Source: Cyclobacteriaceae bacterium
Lineage (GTDB): Bacteria > Bacteroidota > Bacteroidia > Cytophagales > Cyclobacteriaceae
NCBI GenBank assembly: GCA_025455225.1
Contig: JALOMY010000087.1
Coordinates: 1 to 9,433 of the forward strand
Direction: 5' to 3'
DNA: 9,433 bases
In this document: in pieces, positions 1 to 5,939 of the stretch
How positions within the stretch are numbered: the stretch's first letter is position 1
Layout of the letters: each line of letters starts with the position of its first letter
Translations under genes and position numbers: made by a program
The notes under the pieces: model-generated
Database searches by the model: none
Seen by the model: only the letters and a program-made list of their open reading frames with translations
What the model was told of the DNA's origin: nothing

Positions 1-19
1 AGTAGGTTAACTTTTTCAT
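1..19 (-). CDS. Possible start of a further minus-strand gene, cut by the window edge
   Basis: On the minus strand an ATG at 19-17 opens a frame reading M-K-K-L-T-Y before the window ends. A Met-Lys-Lys start followed by hydrophobic residues is how many exported proteins begin. The ATG lies 65 nt beyond the stop codon of the LPP20 lipoprotein gene on the same strand, and a 13-bp palindrome sits just upstream. Only six codons are visible, so this rests on position and start style alone. It could be the next gene of a lipoprotein operon or a chance ATG. Confidence 0.3.
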
Positions 20-35
20 GTTATTCAAATTTGGT

Positions 36-48
36 TTAATCCGATTAA
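36..48. repeat. 13-bp palindrome, part of a repeated 11-bp word
   Basis: TTAATC-C-GATTAA is a perfect inverted repeat with a one-base centre. The 11-bp word ATCCGATTAAT at 39-49 recurs exactly at 79-89, 40 bp away, where only the inner ATC-C-GAT half of the symmetry is kept and the word overlaps the stop codon of the lipoprotein gene. It lies 17 bp upstream of the possible gene start at 19, so it could be a regulator binding site. In an AT-rich gap it could also be chance. Confidence 0.3.
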
Positions 49-84
49 TACAATTTTAAGACCAATTTATACAAAGCCATCCGA

Positions 85-1452
85 TTAATGGAGAATATTA
101 CTAAGTAACTCCTGGAAATGTTCCTTTTCCAAAGCCTCCAAGGCCTTATTATAGGCATCCTGGCTTGAACGGTCATAATCCAATCCATAGCCCTTCAACC
201 GGTCAAATGTGGCTGTATAGATCACTTTTCCCCCTCGATTTTCCAAGACCTTAATTACTCCTGTTAGGTAGGTTATATAAATACTTCCAGAAACAGATCC
301 TCGTTCTGAGTCAGAATCAATCTCCACAATCAATTCCGCACGCTGACTATCGCTGGTAAATTCAAAACCTGAACTCGTTAACAAGTTTTTTAACTTATTG
401 GCAATCTGATCATTGTTTTTGATCAGGCCCAGAGATCGTTCATTGGAAGTTAAGTAAACTACCGGGCGTTGAACCTTAAGTAGGAGTTGTGATCCTGGTG
501 CACGCAACGTACTGGCAATCAGATTATAGATCAATGAGTTTCCTGTTCCACTCAGGGCATCCAGGTTAACTTTTACAGAAACGGTTTGTTCCAGATCGCG
601 TGCCGTTATCTTATTAAGTAAAATTTTAGCCTGACCGGATTCATCCGTAATGTAATCTGGAAAAACTTCTCCTTGTCCCTTTTCAAAAGTTGCCCTTAAT
701 GGCAGTCTGATAGCCGGTATTTGTTTGTCTTTATAATCAGCCTGCACAATAACGGATTGACCGTTTTGATTCATTCTTCGGTTAATTTGCATCTCACCGG
801 GTACAAGTGTAACCTGAATTTTATCCAGTAGTGACTTAATTGACGCATAGGCTTCGTTAGTGAGCAGGTAGTCTGTACCCTCGATTGAAATTGGAATCGC
901 CTCACCCAGATATTTTTCCATGCTTTTCAAAGCTTGAAAATAAAAACCGATTGCCTGAAGACGTTCATCATTCATTTCGGCTTGCCTGGCCTTTTTAAAG
1001 AAATCCGTGGCTAACGCAACTGCGTTACGCTTTTGCTCTTCTTTGATCTGGCGATACCGCTCTTTGGATAGTCTGTAGTAAACCCAATAATTTCGCTCAT
1101 CCTGATACGTACCCACCTGCTCAAACTCTTCGATTTCATCAGCTACTGTAGTTTGAATGATTTGTTCGTAACGTTCCTGAAAATCCTTCCGGTTTTCTTC
1201 CAGAGTACTCAAAATAGAGGTACTGGAAACAGTAACTTTAATCTGTGAAACAAGATCATCCAGAGCACTTTTTTTGGCAGCCTGCACGTAATTATTTGTG
1301 CCATCTTTTAAACTATGACCCACTCCGGTATAATAGCGGGGTTCGTCAAGTTGGCCTGTAAGCCATGCAGGCCTGGGATCAACGGGCTGAACTTTGGGAC
1401 TACAGGCATTTCCCAAAAGCAAAAATCCAAATAAAACAAAAACCCTGTTCAC
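85..1452 (-). CDS. LPP20-family lipoprotein, FlgT/CsgG-like layout, function unknown
   Basis: This 455-residue predicted lipoprotein starts with GTG at 1452-1450. An in-frame TAA lies just upstream and no ATG occurs early in the frame, and this start gives a clean signal peptide: N2-R3, a hydrophobic stretch V4-L13, then G-N-A-C with lipidated Cys17. Residues 27-135 resemble the LPP20 domain: P-A-W near 28-30, a YYTGVG strand, a helix with KKSALDDL, then a YWVYYRLSKE strand. A charged, probably helical segment follows (135-185), then a beta-rich stretch (about 212-300) that looks like an immunoglobulin-type domain. The C-terminal alpha/beta domain (about 328-453) is reminiscent of FlgT or CsgG-type periplasmic modules. 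LPP20-type domains are known from Helicobacter lipoproteins and resemble the N-terminal domain of FlgT. The later domain assignments are inference, and no flagellar or curli gene is in view. It is divergent from the CHRD-like gene. Confidence 0.75.
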   Translation of the reverse strand: MNRVFVLFGFLLLGNACSPKVQPVDPRPAWLTGQLDEPRYYTGVGHSLKDGTNNYVQAAKKSALDDLVSQIKVTVSSTSILSTLEENRKDFQERYEQIIQTTVADEIEEFEQVGTYQDERNYWVYYRLSKERYRQIKEEQKRNAVALATDFFKKARQAEMNDERLQAIGFYFQALKSMEKYLGEAIPISIEGTDYLLTNEAYASIKSLLDKIQVTLVPGEMQINRRMNQNGQSVIVQADYKDKQIPAIRLPLRATFEKGQGEVFPDYITDESGQAKILLNKITARDLEQTVSVKVNLDALSGTGNSLIYNLIASTLRAPGSQLLLKVQRPVVYLTSNERSLGLIKNNDQIANKLKNLLTSSGFEFTSDSQRAELIVEIDSDSERGSVSGSIYITYLTGVIKVLENRGGKVIYTATFDRLKGYGLDYDRSSQDAYNKALEALEKEHFQELLSNILH

Positions 1453-1520
1453 GAAATTTATATTCAGTTAAATGCGTTTATCCAATAATGCTACATCCGT
1501 GCCAATTTTGGCTTGTTAAA

Positions 1521-1528
1521 CAAATCTA
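1521..1528 (-). promoter_or_regulatory. Candidate -7 element for the LPP20 lipoprotein gene
   Basis: The minus strand reads TAGATTTG, an exact match to the TAnnTTTG -7 consensus of Bacteroidota primary-sigma promoters. It lies about 68 nt upstream of the GTG start. No TTG is found 19-21 nt further upstream where the -33 element is expected, so only half of a promoter is supported. It falls in the 138-bp divergent gap 1453-1590. Confidence 0.35.
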
Positions 1529-1590
1529 ATGTAAAAACCCTGTTAAGTTGAGTACGGATTTTTAAATTCGAGGGAAAATAAACAAGGAAT

Positions 1591-2094
1591 ATGAAAAGGA
1601 TATTGGTGTTGGTTATCGGGTTGATTTTAACAGCTTGCCAGGAGAACATGTCACCTGAAAGTGAATTTACCGGAAACGAAGTGGTTTACAACCTTCAGCC
1701 TGGATCGGTATATAACATCTTTGGTACGATAACTTTTAAAGAAAAGACAGATGGTACTGCCTTTATTGTTGTTGACCTGAAAGGAACTGAGGGCGCCCTT
1801 CAGCATCCGGTACATTTACATTTGGGGGATATCAGTGTACCAGACGCTGATGTAGCTGCTTTTCTTAACCCGATAGACGGGCAAACCGGTAAAAGTGAAA
1901 CCAATCTAATCCGGTTAGCCGATGAACAGCCCATCACATTCAATGAACTCATTGATCTTAATGCCTGTATTAAAATACACCTGGCTGAAACCGGACCTGA
2001 TCGTGATATAATTCTGGCTGCTGGAAATATTGGCTCGGCACTACAATTTACTTCCGGGGGTCGCTACGATGTCAGCGTATGTAAAAGTGAATGA
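1591..2094 (+). CDS. CHRD-like lipoprotein, function unknown
   Basis: This 167-residue predicted lipoprotein has a short signal peptide: K2-R3, hydrophobic 4-13, and lipobox L13-T14-A15 with Cys16. The body (about 30-152) is a predicted beta sandwich resembling the CHRD domain. It has a strand ending in a G-T-E-G turn, then H72-P-V-H-L-H77, then L-N-P-I-D-G-Q-T-G (92-100), then I-T-F-N-E-L-I and I-K-I-H130 followed by an A-A-G-N-I-G strand. This order (H-P-x-H-x-H, N-P-x-x-G-x-x-G, late histidine, A-x-G-N/D-I-G) is the usual CHRD pattern, with a loose likeness to Cu/Zn superoxide dismutase. The four histidines could bind metal, though this is unproven. Cys126 and Cys164 might form a disulfide. 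AAGGA lies only 2 nt before the ATG, too close to act as a normal ribosome binding site. TAAATTCG (1563-1570) is one mismatch from a -7 element. The gene appears monocistronic. Confidence 0.7.
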   Translation: MKRILVLVIGLILTACQENMSPESEFTGNEVVYNLQPGSVYNIFGTITFKEKTDGTAFIVVDLKGTEGALQHPVHLHLGDISVPDADVAAFLNPIDGQTGKSETNLIRLADEQPITFNELIDLNACIKIHLAETGPDRDIILAAGNIGSALQFTSGGRYDVSVCKSE

Positions 2095-2109
2095 TTCTGA
2101 ATAATAATT

Positions 2110-2144
2110 AAAAAAAAGCCCTGACGAGTGTCAGGGCTTTTTTT
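2110..2144. terminator. Bidirectional intrinsic terminator shared by the CHRD-like gene and sdhCAB
   Basis: Eight A's lead into a perfect 8-bp GC-rich stem, GCCCTGAC (2118-2125) with GTCAGGGC (2130-2137). The loop is GAGT, and seven T's (2138-2144) follow. A- and T-tracts on both sides let it work in both directions. It ends transcripts of the plus-strand gene (stop 16 nt upstream) and of the convergent sdh operon. On the minus strand the sdhB TAA (2145-2143) merges into the A-tract, so the operon's untranslated tail before the hairpin is only a few bases. Confidence 0.92.
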
Positions 2145-2913
2145 ATTCGCCTCCGCCTCCAACTTGCCATTCATAGGATGATATTGAAGCAGAATAGTAT
2201 TCGCGGTTTAACCGCGCAATATTGGTAACACTAATTCCTTTCGGACACTCGGCTTCGCAAGCTTTGGTATTGGTACAGGCTCCAAATCCTTCGGCATCCA
2301 TTTGGGCCACCATTTTTTGCACACGTTCCTTACGCTCCGGTTTACCCTGGGGCAACAATGCGAATTGTGAAACTTTGGCACTCACGAAAAGCATGGCCGA
2401 TGCATTTTTACAGGCTGCCACACAGGCTCCGCAACCAATACAAGTGGCTGCATCAAAGGCTTCATCAGCAACTTTTTTAGGAATCGGAATTTCATTGGCA
2501 TCCGGGACACCTCCTGTATTAACCGATATATATCCTCCGGCTTGCTGAATTCGGTCAAAAGCTGTGCGATCAACTACCAGGTCTTTAATAATTGGAAATG
2601 CCCTGGCACGCCAGGGTTCGATGGTAATGGTCTCACCATCTTTAAAACTTCTCATGTGCAACTGGCATGTGGTTGTTTGTAAAGGGCCATGCGGGTGACC
2701 GTTAATGTACAGACTGCACATTCCGCAAATACCTTCCCGGCAATCGTGGTCGAAGTGAACGGGCTCCTCCCCTTTTTTAATCAGGTTGGTGTTCAACACA
2801 TCCAGCATCTCCAAAAAAGACATATCGGGCGATACATGATCATGCTGATAGGTCTTGAATCCACCTTTTTCATTGGGGCCCTTTTGTCTCCAGATCTTTA
2901 ATGTAACCTTCAT
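2143..2913 (-). CDS. sdhB: Succinate dehydrogenase iron-sulfur subunit
   Basis: SdhB (256 aa) passes electrons from the SdhA flavin through three iron-sulfur clusters towards the quinone site at SdhC, on the cytoplasmic face of the inner membrane. All eleven ligand cysteines are present. The N-terminal plant-type ferredoxin domain has C58-x4-C63-x2-C66 and C83 for [2Fe-2S]. The C-terminal domain has C158-x2-C161-x2-C164 and C223 (before Pro224) for [4Fe-4S], and C168, C213 and C219 for [3Fe-4S]. The length is normal for the succinate dehydrogenase/fumarate reductase family. The ATG lies one base after the sdhA stop, implying translational coupling. The C-terminus ends in a short glycine run (V-G-G-G-G-E). 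Sequence alone does not fully separate succinate dehydrogenase from fumarate reductase in B-type enzymes; an aerobic succinate oxidation role is the likelier reading. Confidence 0.96.
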   Translation of the reverse strand: MKVTLKIWRQKGPNEKGGFKTYQHDHVSPDMSFLEMLDVLNTNLIKKGEEPVHFDHDCREGICGMCSLYINGHPHGPLQTTTCQLHMRSFKDGETITIEPWRARAFPIIKDLVVDRTAFDRIQQAGGYISVNTGGVPDANEIPIPKKVADEAFDAATCIGCGACVAACKNASAMLFVSAKVSQFALLPQGKPERKERVQKMVAQMDAEGFGACTNTKACEAECPKGISVTNIARLNREYYSASISSYEWQVGGGGE

Positions 2914-2914
2914 A

Positions 2915-4840
2915 TTACTTATAACTACGTTGAGTAAGTTTTACATTTTCAAATACTAATTCTTCCTTGTGTAATTCTTCAGCCTGATTCGAACCTTTAT
3001 ATTCCCAAGCAGATACAAAAGCAAATTCATCATCCTTGCGCTTCGCTTCCCCGTCTTCTGTAGCCGATTCTTCCCGGAAGTGTCCTCCGCAAGACTCTGA
3101 ACGATGCAGGGCATCGTCTACCATCAATTCACCGAGTTCAAGAAAATCAGCAACCCGGTTAGCCTTTTCAAGCTCCGCATTTAATTCAGTTGAAGTTCCT
3201 AACACTTTTACATTACTCCAGAATTCAGCCCGTAAATCCTGAATCATCTTTTTTGCCTTTTTCAGGCCTTCTTCATTACGGGACATACCGCAATATTCCC
3301 ACATTATATGCCCGAGTTGCCGATGGAATTCATCTACGGTTTTATTACCATTAATGTCCAATAGCCGCTTTATTCCTAGTTGAACTTGCTCCATGGATTC
3401 TTTGAAAGCCGGGTGGTCGGTACCGACTTTATCATTCCAACCAATGGTAGCCAGGTAATCGCCAATTGTATACGGAATTACAAAATATCCATCCGCCAAT
3501 CCCTGCATGAGTGCACTGGCTCCCAACCGGTTTGCACCATGGTCGGAGAAATTCGCTTCACCTAGTGCGTATAATCCAGGCACTGTGGTCATCAGGTTAT
3601 AATCAACCCACAAACCTCCCATGGTATAGTGAACAGCCGGGAAGATCATCATGGGCACTTCATAGGGATTGTCACCTGTGATTTGTTTATACATATCAAA
3701 CAGGTTACCATACTTGGCTTCAATGGTATTTCGACCATCCCGTTTGATGGCATCTGAAAAATCGAGAAATACAGCCAGTCCGGAAGATCCAACCCCTCTT
3801 CCTTCATCGCAAACATACTTTGCATTTCGTGAAGCCACATCGCGAGGTACCAGGTTCCCGAAAGAAGGATATCTCCTCTCCAGGAAATAATCGCGTTCAC
3901 TTTCCGGGATATTAACCGCATCTTTTGCTTTCAAACCCTTAATTCCCTTTTTCGGAACCCATACCCGGCCGTCATTACGAAGTGATTCCGACATTAATGT
4001 GAGCTTTGACTGATGATCACCTGAAACTGGAATACAAGTCGGGTGAATTTGGGTAAAGCAAGGATTTCCAAACAAAGCACCCTTTTTATGGGCACGCCAG
4101 GCAGCCGTTGCATTACAATTTTTTGCGCTTGTAGAAAGGTAGAAAACATTTGAATATCCACCTGTACATAACAAAACTGCGTGGGCGCTGTGCGCTTCTA
4201 TCTTACCCGTAATCAAATCGCGGGTAATAATTCCGCGTGCCTTACCATCAATAACAACCACGTCCAGCATTTCAGTACGGGTGTACAACTTAACTTTACC
4301 GTTGGCAATCTGTCGGTTCATAGCCGAATAGGCCCCGAGCAAAAGTTGCTGGCCTGTTTGTCCGCGTGCATAAAACGTTCTGGAAACCTGGGCACCACCG
4401 AAGGAACGATTGGCCAACAAGCCTCCGTATTCACGTGCAAAGGGAACACCTTGTGCAACACACTGATCGATAATGCTCACACTTACTTCTGCCAAGCGGT
4501 ACACATTGGCTTCACGGGCACGATAATCACCTCCTTTTACGGTATCATAAAACAATCGATAAACACTATCACCATCATTCTGATAATTTTTGGCCGCATT
4601 GATACCTCCCTGCGCTGCAATGCTGTGTGCTCTTCGCGGGCTGTCATGGTAGGTAAAAGCTTTAACGTTGTATCCCAATTCGGCAAGAGAAGCGGCTGCG
4701 GAAGATCCCGCCAAACCGGTACCTACAACGATCACATCATACTTGCGCTTATTTGCAGGATTAACCAGCTTAAGATTGAATTTATGCCGGGTCCACTTTT
4801 CAGCAATCGGACCAGCAGGAATTTTGGAGTCTAACTTCAT
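2915..4840 (-). CDS. sdhA: Succinate dehydrogenase flavoprotein subunit
   Basis: SdhA (641 aa) oxidises succinate to fumarate on covalently bound FAD. The nucleotide-binding loop is V-G-T-G-L-A-G at 39-45, with the Rossmann strand just before it. His72 in R-A-H-S-I-A-A-Q-G-G is the expected covalent FAD attachment residue. The active-site region has H266-P-T, Arg333 in V-P-R-D-V-A-S-R (the expected proton-shuttling arginine), and His404 in V-H-Y-T-M-G-G. The FAD-contact segment G-A-N-R-L-G-A-S-A-L lies near 435-444. The length fits the non-proteobacterial, B-type family, which is longer than E. coli SdhA (588 aa). It is the middle gene of sdhC-sdhA-sdhB, 19 nt after sdhC and 1 nt before sdhB. 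There is no clear Shine-Dalgarno sequence before its ATG. No missing key residues were seen. Quinol:fumarate reductase activity is the alternative direction. Confidence 0.97.
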   Translation of the reverse strand: MKLDSKIPAGPIAEKWTRHKFNLKLVNPANKRKYDVIVVGTGLAGSSAAASLAELGYNVKAFTYHDSPRRAHSIAAQGGINAAKNYQNDGDSVYRLFYDTVKGGDYRAREANVYRLAEVSVSIIDQCVAQGVPFAREYGGLLANRSFGGAQVSRTFYARGQTGQQLLLGAYSAMNRQIANGKVKLYTRTEMLDVVVIDGKARGIITRDLITGKIEAHSAHAVLLCTGGYSNVFYLSTSAKNCNATAAWRAHKKGALFGNPCFTQIHPTCIPVSGDHQSKLTLMSESLRNDGRVWVPKKGIKGLKAKDAVNIPESERDYFLERRYPSFGNLVPRDVASRNAKYVCDEGRGVGSSGLAVFLDFSDAIKRDGRNTIEAKYGNLFDMYKQITGDNPYEVPMMIFPAVHYTMGGLWVDYNLMTTVPGLYALGEANFSDHGANRLGASALMQGLADGYFVIPYTIGDYLATIGWNDKVGTDHPAFKESMEQVQLGIKRLLDINGNKTVDEFHRQLGHIMWEYCGMSRNEEGLKKAKKMIQDLRAEFWSNVKVLGTSTELNAELEKANRVADFLELGELMVDDALHRSESCGGHFREESATEDGEAKRKDDEFAFVSAWEYKGSNQAEELHKEELVFENVKLTQRSYK

Positions 4841-4859
4841 ATAATTGATGGAGATCGTT

Positions 4860-5546
4860 TTAGAGTTTTAAGTCAAAATACATTGCGATGGGTATCAAGG
4901 CGAATAAAACCGGAACCACAATCGCAAATGCCCGTCCAACGAAACTAATAACAGCGTTGTATTTAAGATGGTTTAAACCAAGTGTTTGAAAAGCACTCTC
5001 AAAGCCATGCCAAAGATGAAAAGCCAGTGCCCCCATACAAAATACATACAGACCCACATACCATCCTTTGTCAAACCACTCTCCTACCAGTGCCGCAAGA
5101 TCACGAACTTCCTTGCCATCATAATTTACAGTTGCCACTCCGCCATAATGCATTTGCGCCCAGAAATCTTTCAAATGCACCACCAGGAAAATCAAAATGA
5201 GTGTACCCAGAATTCCCATGTTCCTGGATGCCCAGATGGAAGATTTCGAACTGGTTACGGCATATCGCTCACCGCCCCTGGCCTGACGATTCTTAATGGT
5301 AAGAAACAAAGCGATGAAAACATGCAACAAGATAAAGGCAAAATTTCCCTTAGAGACCAATTGAATAATGGTATTGGTGCTCATGAATTCGGCATACACA
5401 TTAAAGGCATGCCCGTTATCGTTTTTTAACAATTGAAGATTTCCCGCTAAATGAACAGCAAGGAATAGTACGAGAAAAATGCCTGTTAACGCCATCAGGA
5501 GTTTTCTTCCCAATGAGCTGGAGACGAATTTTGTAAACCATGTCAT
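4860..5546 (-). CDS. sdhC: Succinate dehydrogenase cytochrome b subunit (b558 type)
   Basis: SdhC (228 aa) anchors SdhAB in the membrane, binds two b haems and reduces the quinone, probably menaquinone in this group. Five hydrophobic helices can be read at about 14-37, 63-84, 109-129, 162-182 and 202-224. Histidines sit where the family places haem ligands: H32 in A-V-H-L-A-G-N-L (helix 1), H75 (helix 2), H124 in V-V-H-L (helix 3), and H177 or H180 in F-H-L-W-H-G-F (helix 4). The motif G-F-x-S-A-F-Q-T-L-G follows helix 4. A single five-helix anchor with two haems and no SdhD is the B-type arrangement (Bacillus, Wolinella). As first gene of the operon it has a candidate promoter about 30 nt upstream and a possible small membrane ORF ending 84 nt upstream. 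Confidence 0.95.
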   Translation of the reverse strand: MTWFTKFVSSSLGRKLLMALTGIFLVLFLAVHLAGNLQLLKNDNGHAFNVYAEFMSTNTIIQLVSKGNFAFILLHVFIALFLTIKNRQARGGERYAVTSSKSSIWASRNMGILGTLILIFLVVHLKDFWAQMHYGGVATVNYDGKEVRDLAALVGEWFDKGWYVGLYVFCMGALAFHLWHGFESAFQTLGLNHLKYNAVISFVGRAFAIVVPVLFALIPIAMYFDLKL

Positions 5547-5561
5547 AGATCGAAGAGTAAA

Positions 5562-5578
5562 TTATGCTAAGCGCATAA
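5562..5578. repeat. Inverted repeat in the sdhC leader, overlapping the candidate -7 element
   Basis: TTATGC (5562-5567) and GCATAA (5573-5578) form a perfect 6-bp inverted repeat around a 5-nt centre, which itself contains part of GCT-A-AGC. It starts 16 nt upstream of the sdhC ATG and overlaps the proposed -7 box by three bases. It could be an operator or a weak leader hairpin. There is no T-run on the sdhC-proximal side, so it is not a terminator. Confidence 0.3.
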
Positions 5579-5606
5579 AAATACTCCCTGATGGTTTACT
5601 AAACAA
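5576..5606 (-). promoter_or_regulatory. Candidate promoter for sdhCAB
   Basis: On the minus strand TTG (5606-5604) is followed after 20 nt by TATTTTTA (5583-5576). That resembles the Bacteroidota layout of a TTG-containing -33 box, a 19-21 nt spacer and TAnnTTTG, with one mismatch in the last base. It would start transcription some 20-25 nt before the sdhC ATG. It lies downstream of the small membrane ORF, so sdhCAB could be transcribed without it. No mapped start site is available. Confidence 0.4.
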
Positions 5607-5630
5607 CGAAGTTTGATTTTATGAAACCAA

Positions 5631-5738
5631 CTAAAACACCTCAAAAAGTATAATAATTACGGTTATGGTGAGTAACACAATCAACAGGAACCACTCCCGC
5701 CTAACAAACCCTCTCAACTTCTCCACGATCGATTTCAT
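5631..5738 (-). CDS. Tiny single-pass membrane protein (35 aa), unrecognised
   Basis: A 35-codon frame runs from an ATG at 5738-5736 to a TAG at 5633-5631. Residues 1-15 are basic and amphipathic (K2, K7, R9, R13, R14 with E6 and E15). An aromatic pair W16-F17 marks the membrane boundary, followed by an unbroken hydrophobic helix to about residue 32, built of Leu, Ile, Val and two Thr, and the end E-V-F. The positive N-terminus predicts an N-in, single-span topology. This composition is hard to get by chance and typical of genuine bacterial small membrane proteins. It ends 84 nt upstream of sdhC on the same strand, so it may be co-transcribed with, or act near, succinate dehydrogenase; that link is inference. 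No ribosome binding site or good promoter was found. I do not recognise a family. Confidence 0.6.
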   Translation of the reverse strand: MKSIVEKLRGFVRREWFLLIVLLTITVIIILFEVF

Positions 5739-5939
5739 GACTGTAATTAGTTTTATACTGAGGTATATACTAAAAGCAAGCCTAAGGTTAGAAACCCGAT
5801 TTTCAGGATATTTTAGATGGTTGATCTATTTTCATTTCAGGAAATTATCCATTTTAAAGATTTATGTCCAGATTTGGGAATAGATTAAGTCTTCCAAACA
5901 ACCTATTTTTACTTTTTTAACCACTACGATTAGATTTTA
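5739..5939. other. AT-rich intergenic stretch before dnaE
   Basis: These 201 bp separate the small membrane ORF (reading left) from dnaE (reading right) and must hold both divergent start signals. The only plus-strand element I see is TATTTTTA at 5904-5911, one mismatch from a -7 box. Its nearest upstream TTG (5874-5876) is 27 nt away, outside the usual spacing. I see no convincing hairpin, repeat or RNA gene. A 23-codon plus-strand frame at 5817-5888 shows no protein-like features. Confidence 0.4.

Noticed and set aside
1584..1588. AAGGA as a ribosome binding site for the CHRD-like gene
   Set aside because: Only 2 nt separate it from the ATG, too little for normal anti-Shine-Dalgarno pairing. 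Genes in this group usually do without one.
2222..2548. 108-codon plus-strand open frame
   Set aside because: Antisense to the cysteine-rich cluster domain of sdhB; a shadow frame.
4181..4834. 217-codon plus-strand open frame
   Set aside because: It lies wholly antisense to sdhA, whose product has every expected motif in this stretch. The antisense product shows no recognisable domain, so the frame is a by-product of sdhA codon usage.
4986..5429. 147-codon plus-strand open frame (and an overlapping 72-codon one)
   Set aside because: Antisense to sdhC, whose membrane helices and haem histidines are clear. The plus-strand product is low in recognisable structure.
5665..5883. 72-codon plus-strand open frame in the sdhC-dnaE gap
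   Set aside because: It overlaps the 35-residue minus-strand ORF, which has far better protein-like character. The plus-strand product is a mix of basic and aromatic residues without a clear domain or membrane segment, though it cannot be fully excluded.
5817..5888. 23-codon plus-strand frame ahead of dnaE
   Set aside because: Too short and without signal, membrane or repeat features; likely chance.
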